DNA from: Acanthosepion lycidas
Taxonomy: Eukaryota; Mollusca; Cephalopoda; Sepiida; Sepiidae
Assembly: GCA_963932145.1 (NCBI GenBank)
Contig: OZ010578.1
Location: 18,729,327-18,793,326, forward strand
Reading direction: 5' to 3'
DNA length: 64,000 nucleotides
The notes under the pieces were generated by a model. That model made no database searches. It saw only the letters and a program-made list of their open reading frames with translations, and had not been told where the DNA came from. The translations under genes and the position numbers were made by a program. Shown piece by piece: positions 46,650-59,243 of the stretch. Numbering within the stretch: position 1 is the first letter of the stretch; each line of letters starts with the position of its first letter.

Positions 46650-47335
46650 CCTCGAACCACGCTAATAGCTTGGTAAAGAAATTTAGGGTTTCTCGGTTTT
46701 CTGTGAATTGATTTTGATAAAAAATTTTCCCATTTGGTTTACACAATATGGCAACATAATTGTTAGGTTTCATTATTCTGTGTAATGTCCCATATATTTA
46801 TTTCTCATTTCACAGATTTGGCGAGAACCACGCTAATAGCTTTTGAATGAAAATGCCCCATCTATACATTTTGGGGAGGAAATGAAAGATCATGAAACAT
46901 GTTGAACATACATTGAGTATATATTTAACAGAAAACCATATTAATATTAATTTGGTCACATGGGCGCCATTTCGATGTATAACTTCAAAAACCCCATTAG
47001 TCATGTAATCTGTCAAATTTTTATCATAGCAGGTTGGACTGGTTCTGCTGCAGCTGTGATGGTAGCCTATAAGATATCTTTGGACGTAAACTGACGTTCA
47101 TTGGCATAAACACCTTGTTTAATGACGGGCCAAATATTTTGGACAGGTTTGAGAGCCGGAGAAGATGGCGCTTATACCATCAACTTTTACCTTGAATGTC
47201 GTAAGCGACTGGCAGAGCGCTAGAGAAAGTTGTCTTGCAGGACTACTAGAGTTCTTAGAAGAGACAGTGTTATGTTGTCTTGACATTGATTCAAGTCCAC
47301 CTTTAGGTGATTGCATTAGGTGGGTGTGATCATTT
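46650..47335 (-). pseudogene. IS630/Tc1-mariner-type transposase C-terminal relic
   Basis: Minus strand: NIWPVIKQGVYANERQF (near 47140-47090), then ATITAAA (after a stop), AMIKNLTDYMTNGVFEVIHR and NGAHVTK (near 47010-46950). This is the usual tail of IS630-type transposases (KxxVYxxxxxxxxxLKxxI... followed by ...RxxxCIxxNGxHxE). A 17-bp sequence, AGCTATTAGCGTGGTTC on the minus strand, occurs twice (near 46665 and 46820). Confidence 0.5.
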
Positions 47336-47499
47336 TAAAGACTTCAACCACTTGAGCCAATATGTCTGACTCCAATGTGACCTCAACATCACTCCTCCAG
47401 CTCCGAAGTAGACCCGACCATTTGCTCACCCATCACGTCCGTCAAGAGTCGCTCTGTTCACGTCAGTGAACACAACTATCCAACTGATCAATGCAGCTT

Positions 47500-48310
47500 C
47501 CACTACGGCATTTTATATTTCCGCCCGTACGATATACCTGTGTATTGCCAGTTGTTCTCATTCGTCTTGCTATTTTTCTCAGATATATATTCTTTCTTTC
47601 TTTGAATGATTTTCCTTTCTTTTATAACAGCAAGCCGTGCTTAGATTCCTTGCATACGGTTGATTTTGTCTTGTAAATTCTCTTACTATTTATGCATATC
47701 AGTGATAATCGTTCTTTCTGATTATGCATTTTCATTGAGGCATTCCTCTTTAGCTTGTCCGCATTCTTTTTACATTTCTTCGTATAGTACCCTATATTCT
47801 CTTCCGTGTCTTGGAAATTTTTGTCTCCTTTAAATCATTTTGAGAATTTCATCCGTCATCCATTCATTTTTTTCGTATATTTTCATTTGGCATGATCTCG
47901 GTTGCTGATGTTACTAAAGCTTCTCTTAATGTGTCCTAACTTGAGCTTCTATTTTCATTTTGTTTCTCGTATCTGCTTTTCACACAGTCAATATATTTCT
48001 CTCTTCATATTCAGGTCGTTCAAGAGCCTGTCATATTGCAGTTTGGGTGCTGACTTACGGTTCTTCAATTTCTGTAGCTCCTCTTTCGCTTTCCGTAGTT
48101 TATAGCTTCCATAGTTGGCACTTGGATATGTTTTGCAGTGTAAAACTGTACTTCTGAATCTCTTGTTGATGTATTCAATTTGATTTTTGTTTCTTTTCTT
48201 GGATTTTTTTTCATTTCGATGTTCTTGACTCTTCTTGAAACCAAGTCTTGTCTAATACCTGTTCGTTCGCCGTAGAAACATACACAAGATAGTTTCTTCA
48301 AAACAATGTT
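47500..48310 (-). pseudogene. RTE-like LINE relic, linker between endonuclease and RT
   Basis: Minus-strand frames read DLVSRRVKNIEMKKNPRKET, VQFYTAKHIQVPTMEAINYG, later KKWMTDEILKMI (near 47866-47830) with RRQKFPRHGREYRVLYEEM and KECGQAKEECLNEN, then RTIITDMHK. This composition (KKW.TDEIL.MI..R, many charged residues) is typical of the region before the RT core in RTE-like ORF2 proteins. No RT catalytic block is present, so it is a fragment. Confidence 0.6.
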
Positions 48311-48785
48311 TAATATTTTTCCCGGAAATTCAAATGAATATAGAGAGCCTTTTTTATGATATAGTTACAAAAATGGTTTGTTTGTTTTTTTATTTTTTTT
48401 TTTGCACGAAGTCATCTTCATTGGCGATAAAAAAAGACGTCACCTGAACAATTCTAATAGAAACACCAAATAATTGGTAGAAAAAATAACTGGAAAGTAA
48501 TTATCTAATCAAGATATTGATTTTTTATTCTAGCAACAAATCAGGTTCTAGAACTACATTCCTACGAATGCTAGAAAGAGCAATAACAATAACAATTACT
48601 TGACTAGAGAAGCATACTTCTTGAACTGCTCTAACGAAAATCATTTTATACAGAGTGTGATTGAAGAATTTCCGTCTAAATAACGTAAAAGAAATAAACA
48701 CAGACCTCTCATTTTAACAGATATATTTACCAAAATTAAAACAAAAATATCTTAAGATACGAAAGAGTATATTTATTCAATTAAA
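48311..48785. other. No recognisable feature
   Basis: AT-rich. Nothing supported. Confidence 0.35.
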
Positions 48786-48789
48786 TCAG

Positions 48790-49440
48790 CATTAGCTTAA
48801 GCCACGGCTTAAGACGACTTTAGAATCTCCTGTCACTCTACTGGACAGTCGCTTTGTTCAAGTTGGTGAATGCTGCCATAATCCTTGCCTTCATTTCTTT
48901 GTTCATACAAGGAGTTTTTTGGTCTCTCGCTCAACTGCGCCCCACAGATAATAATCAATAAGGTTGAAGTCTGGGAGGTCATGTGGCCAGATGTAAGTGG
49001 TGATGTCACAGATATTGTCTGGCAACCATGACTGTTTTCTCCTGCTTGTGTACCATGGTGCAGAATCTTTTTGCAAGATATACGTTCTTCCAGCAGCCTA
49101 ACTTTTTACCCAGAGAAGCACTAGTTCTTCAAGCACTTGATTTAGGCCTCCTTTTTGTGCCTGATGCCTTGTGGGAAGATGAATAGAGGCATAAATTTGC
49201 CATCAGTAGCTATCACTCTAATAACTTTCGTAATCACTATTAGACTCATACAACTCTTTTCGAATCCTCTGCACTCTCCTTAGATTAACACCTAAACACT
49301 CTAAAATGGCTGTACTGGAGCTTCTGGCACGAATGCCAAGCAGTATATCATACCGTTTATAAGTTTCTGGTGGAATGAATTGTATCATGATGCTCTTTTT
49401 CTCACACCCGATGCTCAACTTTCACAACTATACTGTCCAT
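48790..49440 (-). pseudogene. Internally deleted IS630/maT-like (DD37D-type) transposase
   Basis: Minus strand from 49418: HTH domain RYDILLGIRARSSSTAILEC, LGVNLRRVQRIRKELYESN. After ~100 bp the sequence enters the C-terminal half: EELVLLWVK, AAGRTYILQKDSAPW (second catalytic block, near 49060-49075), LPDNICDITTYIWPHDLPDF and NLIDYYLWGAVERETKK (third catalytic Asp, near 48955). I count 36 residues between these two Asp positions; the family norm is 37. The middle of the protein, including the first Asp, is missing, so this is a deletion derivative. Confidence 0.8.
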
Positions 49441-50420
49441 TTGAAAAAATAAAAAAAAACAACCCAGTTTACCCCTCGCACACAGTATGTTTCAACTGCT
49501 AACTCTTTTTATCAATGCATACTGGATATTTCTTGTGTGAAATCAGCTAATTTCTATTGACGTTACAATTTCGATGCGTCTCAATTCTTGTTTTGGAAGG
49601 TATCAGAGCAGTCCGCTTTTAAAACACCTAATACATGTCTCTACTACGTATGTTCTTTCATATCGAATGGATTTGGGGAGCCTTTCATTTTAATGAAGGC
49701 AAACATACATGGATTCTTAACCAGAAAACAGAAACTTTATTGCAGAAAATTAACTATAGCAACCATAATACAAATATTAATAATAATAATGAACTGGGAT
49801 GCATAGTTTTTTTTTTAATTATTTATTTGACGATAACTGAATCTTTACAGAATTAGTTAACAACTCGTAAAAGAGCATTGGCTATAATGCGGTCTTCATC
49901 CTAGCAAAGGATTTACATGATCTTAAGCTTACATAAACATACAAAGGATATCACCTTGAGAGGATTTATTGGATTAAATAGAGGAACATCATCCTCTTAG
50001 ATCTTCATACCATTTTAAATTTAAAATTTAACAATTTTGCTACACATAACGCATATATTTTGGGATAGTTTTGGAGGGTGCTTCTCAAGATTAAGTATAA
50101 GAAAATTGAGATGAAATGTCCCCTAATTGATATAAATGCATTCCGAATTAAAGAGTCAATAGCAATTAATACAACCCCAATTATTAATTTCGGAAGGTGT
50201 CAAATATGGTTGCCTTAGCTGAAATGAGAAATATAATGCGGAAAGGTGACTTGGAGAAGCTAACACACACGGGTCATATTGAAAGCAAGGGAGACATGAG
50301 GAAAAAGAAAGTATATGTTTTGTGAATGCATGGTAGAACAAGAAATAAGAAAGTTAACAAAAGTGAAAAGTTACACCAAAGAACAAGAAAAATGAGCAGA
50401 CAGACATACAGACAGACATA
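49441..50420. other. No recognisable feature
   Basis: Two overlapping 72-73-residue plus ORFs at 49588-49856 have no recognisable domain. Confidence 0.4.
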
Positions 50421-50421
50421 C

Positions 50422-50423
<2 letters not shown>

Positions 50424-50489
<66 letters not shown>

Positions 50490-50490
50490 T
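50424..50490 (+). repeat. (GATA)n microsatellite
   Basis: About 16 GATA units preceded by CAGACAGACATACAGACAGA. Confidence 0.95.
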
Positions 50491-50674
50491 GTGTGTATGG
50501 GGAAAACAGATATCCGTATACGTACACATTTTTAATTTTAAATTTCCCAACTAGTGAATAAACATACATTACATATAATTAACTGCACACAGATGCATAA
50601 TAAATAATTACGCATAGAAAACAGAAAAAAAATGGTTTAATACAAATAAATCACATTTAACCATTTTAATCTAT

Positions 50675-51678
50675 AAAAAAAGTATTCGTACAATGCAAAT
50701 TAAAAATGTTGAAACATTTAAATTGGTTTAATAATCTAGATTATTCAAGTAAGATATTCTAGAACGTTCCAGCAATGTTATCAGCAATTATGTTTAGCCT
50801 AGAAATACAAATAGAACATTCTGTAATTGATATTCGTGGTTCTCCAAGGAAGACTTTTTCAAGATATTCAGGGAAACTAATGCGTCAAATTAAACAAAAT
50901 CCAAAATGGTTACTCGTCAAGAGTTGCAGAATGATTTGCTTTCATCGGGAATCTATCTATCTAAACGGACAATAAGCAATGAAATTCATAGAAACAATCT
51001 AAAATCCTGGTAAAAAATCTGCTGTAATTGAAAAGACACAGTGATGACATGTTGAAATTCGTTCGTGAACATAAGGATAAGGAAAATAGCATTGGGAAAG
51101 AGTATTATGGACGTAATTCTAGAAATCGTGTATGGAAGTAAGATGGCGATGCGTTTAAACAAAAGAACATTGTTCAAAAGTGAAATTTGGTAGTGCCATC
51201 ATTTTGTTTGGGGATGTTTTTCGGCAAAAGTTACTGGCAACATATCAGTAATAGATGGCAGAATAAATGCCGCAGCCTTTTGGAAGCAATTTGAATGATT
51301 TCAGTTGAAAATCTTGAACATCCATCTAATTAGATCTAATAAGATAATAATCCAAACCACACTGCAAAATCTACAAAGAAATGGCTTGGAGATAATAACA
51401 TAAATATCGTGAAATGGCCAAGTCAGTCCCCAGATTTAAACCCAATCGAGAATCTGCGGCGTTATTTGAAAATTCAAACCCAATCGAGAGCTCCAACAAA
51501 GATACCGAATCTGAAGACCGTATGCGAAGAAGAATGGAACAAAATACCTACTAATAAAATTATCAAATCTTTTATGGAGAACCATAAGAAGAGGTTGATT
51601 GCTTAGAAGATAATAATGGCTATTCTACAATGGATTAAATGAAGATTATGTATTCTTTTTTGTATTGTACGAATACTT
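50675..51678 (+). mobile_element. Tc1-like element, ~1.0 kb, with terminal inverted repeats
   Basis: The left end, AAAAAAAGTATTCGTACAAT, pairs with the right end ATTGTACGAATACTTTTTTC near 51659-51682. A decayed transposase lies between. The length is slightly less than a complete Tc1 (usually 1.3-1.6 kb), which fits the internal deletions seen in the ORF. Confidence 0.85.
50775..51606 (+). pseudogene. Tc1-like transposase (DD34E), broken
   Basis: HTH half: RGSPRKTFSRYSGKLMRQIK then QNPKW. Middle: REHKDKENSIGKEYYGRN and RNRVW, where the first catalytic Asp block (xWSDE) is missing. DDE half: CFSAKVTGNISVIDGRINAA, AFWKQFE, then DNNPNHTAKSTKKWLGDNN (Asp at 51343-51345), WPSQSPDLNPIEN (Glu at 51448-51450, exactly 34 residues between) and a clean C-terminus ending FMENHKKRLIA at 51606. 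Frameshifts and stops elsewhere. Confidence 0.85.
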
Positions 51679-51765
51679 TTTTCACACATAAAATGGATGA
51701 ATGAGATTTCTATAAACTTTTTTTTTCTTTTTTCTATGCATATTTATGCAGTGAAATGTAAGTTT

Positions 51766-51872
51766 ATGCATTTGTTGGAAATACAATAAAATAAAAATGT
51801 GTATGTGTACGAATATTTGTTTCCCAGCACTGTGTGTATGAACAGATTCATAGATATGAGCAGATAGATATG

Positions 51873-51966
<94 letters not shown>

Positions 51967-51967
51967 C

Positions 51968-52008
<41 letters not shown>

Positions 52009-52325
52009 AAGATAGAAAGAAATGGAGGCAAGCGGAAATTTTATTTTGTATGTATATAGGAACAGTATAAATTTATCATGATTTGGCCTTCATATTTCAG
52101 ACATGTTGTTAAATTTTGGGTTACATTTAAAAAAAAAAACTATTTTCATACATAAATACCTAAAATCTACTCTTTTGCTGCCCATAACCCTCAATGTTTG
52201 TTTTTTTATTTTCTTGTCTGTACGCTTCCTTCGCTAATTCTTTGCTTTGCTTTCCATTGATGTTGTATTATCCTGTTTTTATTAGAATTTCTAGTATTAC
52301 TCATACTTTGCGGATATTATTAAAT
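51766..52325 (+). repeat. Large tandem duplication, copy 1
   Basis: Runs from TTTGTTGGAAATACAATAAA to CATACTTTGCGGATATTATT. It contains TGTGTACGAATATTTGTTTC, the (AT)n(GA)n(GATA)n tract, TACCTAAAATCTACTC, CGCTTCCTTCGCTAATTCTT and TTAGAATTTCTAGTATTACT. The same series recurs at 52750-53185. The start offset is 980 bp and the end offset is ~860 bp because the AT tracts differ. Confidence 0.85.
51877..52010 (+). repeat. (AT)n(GA)n(GATA)n compound microsatellite
   Basis: About 32 AT units, then GA, then ~11 GATA units. The corresponding site in copy 2 of the large duplication has only a short GATA run. Confidence 0.95.
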
Positions 52326-53185
<860 letters not shown>

Positions 53186-54150
53186 TTTTCTGCCCTCTCT
53201 TCTTTTTATTTCATAGAACATGCGCTGTTCTATAAGTAAATTTTCTGCTTTCTATTTCAACCGAAATTCCTTTTTCATTATTTTATCTGTCTTCTCTTCT
53301 ACAGATATTAACGGCATTTATTTTTTTGTAAATTTCGCTCATTGTTTTGCAGTCAACATTTTCATTTATTCTTTTTTTCTATTTTCTATATTTGTTTTAC
53401 TTTTTTGTATTTTTTTCCGGAAGTGAAATTTATCTACGTTTCTTTGTTTCCACTCTTTTATTATTTCTCTCTCATAATTTGTTTTTGATATTTTTGTTAT
53501 ATTTCAATTTTTCTTAAGATTTTCTGCATTTTTATAACGTTTACTTCATTCATTTTGTAATATACATTACTATTCTTCAAACGAAAAACTTATTACGAAT
53601 TCCTCACTTTTCAGCTTATTTCTTACTTGCTTCATTTTATCTATATTTCCGTGAAAAACCTTGATAATGCCACATAAACAAAGCAGATTCTTCTTTCTAT
53701 TGTCGAGACGCGTTTCCATTTGGAATTTATTCCTTTCCTCGCCCAGCTGAAGGTCTTCAAAAACACTAAACGATTTTTTGGCAACAGTTTAACGGTTATC
53801 TTTTCTGTCATCAAACTTCAAAGCAAACAAATTTTATCAAATTTTTAATTTTCGATATATCCACAAATACAATACGAAATGATAACCTATCGGTTTGGCA
53901 GGTTTCTTTCTAGGATTTCCTTATTTACTACAAATTTCACTATTCGATTTTCGAATTGAGATAATGATACGCATTGTTTAATGTTTATTTCAATGTAGGC
54001 ATACATTTTATACTTATTCGCGTCTAAGAGGCTCTAAGAAAATTCTTGAAGCCTTAGAAAATTGCTTTATTCCTATCAAACACTTCCTGATCTTAAAGCA
54101 TTAACAAAAACAATATCAAGTTAATCACCCTTCCCCACGAATAAATAGAA
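53186..54150. other. No recognisable gene; pyrimidine-rich in part
   Basis: T-rich tract at 53190-53640. The remaining sequence has no supported feature. Confidence 0.4.

Positions 54151-54153
<3 letters not shown>

Positions 54154-54241
<88 letters not shown>
54154..54241 (+). repeat. (AT)n array
   Basis: About 43 AT units. Confidence 0.95.
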
Positions 54242-54243
<2 letters not shown>

Positions 54244-54741
54244 CTTCACTATTCCATCAGACTTCCTTTCACTATTTGGCATTATATCCCTTTTGGATAT
54301 TAATTTCTCGATTATATTAATGTTTTCTTCATACAAAATTGAATTTCTAGTAATTTATGTAGTTCAATCTGGTAATCATATAAGTCTATTAAAACATCTT
54401 AATTTTATTCGATTTATTTAATCCTTTTTAGATATAATTTCACTCAATTGTACGAAACTCACATCCTCGTATAACAAAGATATATTAGTTTCTCATCTAT
54501 TGTATGTTATCTGCAACTTTCTCAAATTTAATTCATTTCATTATTTTCAATATAGTCATTCTCCCCTATATAAGTAAAGTTTCTTATATAGAAAGAACGG
54601 CAGATATAATGATATGCAACTCAGATGACTCTATCATTTTCACTTATTCTCTCACCATTCAATCGCTCTCCCCGTCTCTCTTGCTATATATATGTACGTA
54701 TGTATGTATGTATTTAGTTTGAGAAAAACTAGGTAATCCGT

Positions 54742-54805
54742 ATGGGTAAACCTAAGGAGGATAAAATCCAGAGAGCTCAATGTAAATCCAGAGCAAATAT
54801 TTAAA

Positions 54806-54872
<67 letters not shown>
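54742..54872 (-). repeat. Repeat T fragment (inverted) abutting (AT)n
   Basis: GGAGGATAAAATCCAGAGAG, CTCAATGTAAATCCAGAGCA correspond to the reverse complement of the CTGGACATTGAGTTCTACC..GGATTCTATCCTC part of repeat T. An (AT)n array of ~62 bp follows (54811-54872). Confidence 0.55.
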
Positions 54873-54876
<4 letters not shown>

Positions 54877-54959
54877 TTCTCGTTAATATGATGCTCGATC
54901 TATTCCGGCTAACTTTAATTTCGCAGCTTCAGAATTAACAGAGATATCATCTTAGATCA

Positions 54960-55050
54960 GAGTATTCACTAATATATATCCCTCTCTCTATATCCCCGAT
55001 ATTTAGCACTTTATTCTATAAATATAGTTCAACTTAAAATTATATTTCTT

Positions 55051-55103
<53 letters not shown>

Positions 55104-55145
55104 ATATGCGCGTGTGTGAAAGTCTGTGTTTGTGTGAGTGTGTCA
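54960..55145. repeat. Fold-back P flank fragment followed by (TA)n(TG)n
   Basis: CCTCTCTCTATATCCCCGAT, ATTTAGCACTTTATTCTATA, TTAAAATTATATTTCTTTAT match the right flank of fold-back family P (compare 40705-40772). It runs directly into TA, then TG and CGCGCG dinucleotides. Confidence 0.55.
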
Positions 55146-55269
55146 ATATGTGTATATGCATAGATACAGTTATCGATAACTTTGTAAACAAAATTGTGAA
55201 AACTTTTATAAAAAGAAAGTACGAGAAAGAGAGAGAACCTTCAATATTTATATGGAAAACTATCAAATG

Positions 55270-57780
55270 AAATTAATCTTTGTCGCTGATATTTCCCAAT
55301 TTTTCTCTTTACTTTTTCTTCACTTCGACCAAACCGACTAATTCATGCCTTTGGACACCAAGAAACACCTCCGTACCGGCATCTTAATATGAATTTTTTT
55401 GTGAATCGTCAAATCGACTCTATTTCGTTTCGCTTCAATACCAATCGAACTTGACTCTTTAATTCAATCTTCCCAAACATGAAACATTTATGGCAATGAA
55501 ACTGGACCATTTTCTCACTAATTATCTAAGTTCGATGGTGAATCCTAATCGATTATGACATGTAAATTGATTTAATAAGCAAATGTCGGTGAGTCAGTTT
55601 TCAGGGGCGAGCTGACTTCTCTTCGAATTTTGAGAGTAGAAAACCAGATCGAACACATCCAAAAGGTTTTCCCTGAAGTACTGATTTATTATATTGGCTT
55701 TTTAACGAATGAAAATAGTTGAACGCTTGTGCTCATAGATAGTTATTCTTTGTTGGGTAAAAAATGAACTTTATTTCCTGTTGCATTTCCCATCAAGTTT
55801 TTTGTACGACGTTTCATATAATACAAAGGTCATGTTTAGTATAGGTCAATTACTTGGTTTCGTCAGGATCTGGGAATGAACTAACCATCCATAAGTCGTG
55901 GCCATGTCATCCGCTTATGGTTACACTAGATATATCGTTCTTCTTGTTGAAACCGTGTGAGAGAAAATTCCCGCAATTTCCTTGCAGTGTATTTAGATGA
56001 CTTTGATAGATACAACTTATATTGGTATATCAGTACATTTTAATTTCCAGAATTATCCCAGGTTCTATTTCATCTGTGTGTACTCTGAAAAGAAATTATA
56101 GCTGCAATACGGTATGACTTTTCATGCTTTATAATGAACTGATTTACGTTTCTTGATTGTATCAAGTGATCAGCCTACACGCATTTCTATTATACGACAA
56201 TCTCTACTTTTTAGCGATTCACTTTTTTTTCTGTCGATACCAAGTTCTTTGCACAATTCCTCATGTGTGACTGTCTCTTCCGTCCTGTCTAATATTTATA
56301 ATTTTTCTGCGAGTTTTATGTAAGTATTTTTAAATAGTTTAACATCTGATGTTTTGTTTACGAAGCGGCTGTATATTTTGTTTTTCAATATATTTATTTT
56401 ATTTTCCCTTTGATATGTCACCCTGATTTATTTATTATCAGTTGATTCAAATCACTTTCCTCTTTTCAAATCTGTTCTCGTGGGTTACGAGTTTACAGCA
56501 CAACCTCCATTTATCCATGAAACCGGGAAATAAATAGAAAAGTAACTCATCTACCTGACTTTAATCTATGGTTTTCTTATTGGGCTGAGCTGCATCATTT
56601 CATCCAAAGTCATTACCACCTTTAATTTTCTAGATAATAAGTACAAACTCATTTTATTTTAAATTTATTAGAAAAAAATTATATCAGACTTATAGGCGTA
56701 AAAAGACTATCGGTTACATTAGTGAAAACAGGGACAAGGAAAATATAAAGAAATATCAAAATCACACCAAAATGTTTATAGAAGGATAAAGAATTAATTT
56801 TATTAGAGGATGAAATGCGGAATGAGGTTATTTAAAATGTTACATCTGATTTAACCGGAAACATTTATATCCTTTCACATCTGATTTAGTACCCACCATT
56901 AGTATCTGGTGTAAATGTGTTATTTTTATTTTATGTAAGCTTATTACGTAACTTATTATTTTATTGTTTCAATATATTCTACCTGTGTTTTTTTTTTTAT
57001 GTCAACAGACTGCGATTTCTTCTTCTGATTTTTTCTAGCTTTGAATATATCATCTTTTTCTTATTCCTTAAATTGATTACAGATTCTCTCAAAGTCTTCT
57101 TATTATTTGCCAAATAGCATTTAAAGACAGTCCAGCGTTCCGTTACACCATTTTATCTGTCCTTTATTTTAGAAGTAATCTATCAACGTTAGCTCCAGAA
57201 TATATCTACAGTGCGTAGTCATGAACTTCTTGTTACATCGAATCATTCAGGAATTGGAAAGAGTAAATTCTTAATACGTATAATGCCACAGGGTACGTAT
57301 CAGTTACAACCAATTTTGTATAGGAAATAAATCAATTTAACATGGAGGATGCTGCAAAATTTTGCAAGACTAAAATGTTGATCGTGATTTTCGAGAAAAA
57401 GAATAATAAACTTTATAATCAGAATTGAAGGGTACAGGTTTCCTTTCTTGATAAATCAAGAAAAGTATGATAATGTAAATGGTAATATTAGATGTTTCAT
57501 ATTAAGGAAGCATTCAACATTCCTTAACCGTGCCATACCTTAGATAATGATGAAACACTGATTATGTTCTAATGACCAAAACATGCCAGATAAGCATCTT
57601 ATATTTAAGTGCACGTTCTAAGTAATATCTGCACGCCAACACAAACTCAAACACACACGGAAATACTAATTCAAGTGCTATTATACTGAACACTCGTATC
57701 TGAAGTAGACGTACCATTTTTATTCCCTCAATAAACACTATATATTAATTCTATCGTCATGTACATTCGATAAATTTTTA
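55270..57780. other. No recognisable feature (2.5 kb)
   Basis: AT-rich DNA without transposon, tRNA-like or tandem signatures. Hydrophobic ORF 56917-57117 is T-rich low complexity. This is the longest stretch where I see nothing. Confidence 0.45.
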
Positions 57781-57786
57781 ATAAAG

Positions 57787-57789
57787 ATG

Positions 57790-57886
<97 letters not shown>
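57787..57886 (+). repeat. (TA)n(TG)n microsatellite
   Basis: About 22 TA units followed by ~28 TG units. Confidence 0.95.
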
Positions 57887-57889
57887 TTA

Positions 57890-58055
57890 CTGCAGAATAC
57901 TGACCTGACAATAATTTTAGTATGACAGAGACTGTCACTTCTGGGTATAGACTTCTATGTCCACTGTATCTTTACATACCTTCTATCCCTGATACTGAGC
58001 ACTTTAAACCATAAATATAGCAGAGCTTAAAACTCTAATTTGATTCACAGACGCA
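57890..58055. repeat. Fold-back family P, copy 5 (right half)
   Basis: ACTGACCTGACAATAATTTT, GACAGAGACTGTCACTTC, GACTTCTATGTCCACTGTAT, then the family flank CCTTCTATCCCTGATACTGA, GCACTTTAAACCATAAATAT. Only the right arm is present. Confidence 0.55.
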
Positions 58056-58084
58056 AACACATATATACTGATACTATTGGTGGT

Positions 58085-58225
58085 GAATATATTTTTTTCA
58101 AGAGGATAGAATCCAGCTAGAGCTCAATGTCCAGAACAGAGCAAGAATGTAGTATAATTTAAAAGGCAAAAATGAATTTCTTTGTCTGAAGAATTGGACC
58201 GTGATTAAGCTCACAAACAATAAAT
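58085..58225 (-). repeat. Repeat T, copy 5 (inverted)
   Basis: AGAGGATAGAATCCAGCTAG, AGCTCAATGTCCAGAACAGA, CTGAAGAATTGGACCGTGAT: reverse complement of repeat T landmarks at 27426-27570, diverged. Confidence 0.65.
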
Positions 58226-58269
58226 TATAAACATGCCATATATAAAGAAATATACACTTAAGGTTTGCT

Positions 58270-58485
58270 ATATTTATATGCTAAAGTGCTCAATATCAGA
58301 GATAGAGCGTGTGTAAATATAAAAGTGAACATTGAAGTCAACACTTAGAGGCTACAGTCTGTTTCATGCTAGACGCAATCGTCAGGCTACGAGACTCGTG
58401 GCTTGACGATTGCATCTAGCCTGAAACAAACTGTCCCGTCATAGTATTGACTTCAATGGTCACTTTTATATTTATATTATAAGAC
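58270..58485. repeat. Long-armed fold-back family P, copy 1 (most complete)
   Basis: Left arm 58315-58387: AAATATAAAAGTGAACATTG, AAGTCAACACTTAGAGGCTA, CAGTCTGTTTCATGCTAGAC, GCAATCGTCAGGC. Right arm 58401-58473 is its reverse complement with a small number of mismatches (GCTTGACGATTGCATCTAGC, CTGAAACAAACTGT, TTGACTTCAATGGTCACTTT). Loop ~13 nt. The left flank, CTAAAGTGCTCAATATCAGA followed by GATAGAGCGTG, is the family flank. Confidence 0.85.
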
Positions 58486-58605
58486 ATTTTTATGTTTATA
58501 CATTCCTTTTATTGAAACAAATATTTAAGTAAAGTCTCTGTTTTTAATAAACAGTATTAATAACATTTACCGGCCTGAATATCTGAGAAATTTTCATACA
58601 GATAT
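58486..58605. other. Possible tRNA-unrelated body of a SINE
   Basis: Directly downstream (minus strand) of the tRNA-like sequence: AATATATCTGTATGAAAATT, TCTCAGATATTCAGGCCGG. Could be the body of a SINE whose head is 58611-58692, but no second copy is visible in this window. Confidence 0.3.
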
Positions 58606-58610
58606 ATTAG

Positions 58611-58692
58611 TCCTACGAGAGGAATCGAACCTGTATCCTATACGGAACCGTCATTTAACCTGACGTGCCTTAACCGATTCAGCCACGGAGGA
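58611..58692 (-). tRNA. Class II tRNA-like sequence (Ser/Leu-like pseudogene or SINE head)
   Basis: 82 nt on the minus strand that fold as a tRNA with a long variable arm. Acceptor TCCTCCG pairs with CGTAGGA (6 of 7), box A region TGGCTGAATCGGTTAAGGC, anticodon stem CGTCA/TGACG (5 of 5) with loop GGTTAAA, variable arm TCCGTATAGGA, T arm with perfect box B GGTTCGATTCC. Position 33 is G rather than the invariant U, and the loop would give anticodon TTA. I therefore doubt it is a functional tRNA and favour a SINE head or pseudogene. Confidence 0.55.
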
Positions 58693-58799
58693 TCGCTGGA
58701 TTAGCAAGTTTGATTTTACTGCTTTTAAATTTCAATCTTCCATGAATCTCTCACGTACATTCATACCTGCTCAAAGCGTATCCAAATGTAAACAAATGA

Positions 58800-59243
58800 C
58801 GTCACACATTATGAAATGGACAAATTTCGACAATTGCGAAAATTTCTTGGACATTAACTTGTGCAGAACTATCCACAATTTTCGGAACTATTGATACACT
58901 CAGTTGGTGCCAATAAATGTCACAAACGTAGCAGACAATATACCTCATAAAACTTTCGAGGGCTTAGCCTTGGAGCGGGTAGAATGGAGAGTAACGTGTT
59001 TTAGTAGACTCAACAATTTTCAATCAGCTTGTCTGAATCGTCTTCAAAAAGCAAGAGCAAGATCTAAAAGGTCAGACAATCTAACAGTGATTTCATCACA
59101 CAATCCTTAATCTTGCGCCACATGCCGTCTCCTTTGTAAATCACTAGCGGGTCTTAAGTGCCACTTAAGATTATGGCACAAAATTTCTTAACCGAATGAA
59201 GTAAGTTGTCAGATCCTCATACGTCGAAATCGACGGGAGAGTT

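Noticed and set aside
45972..46660. Overlapping ORFs of more than 200 residues (LSIYLSIYL type)
   Set aside because: Translation of (GATA)n in different frames. Not protein-coding.
58611..58692. Functional tRNA gene
   Set aside because: The fold is good but position 33 is not U, one acceptor pair is lost, and the anticodon would read UAA. SINE head or pseudogene is more likely.
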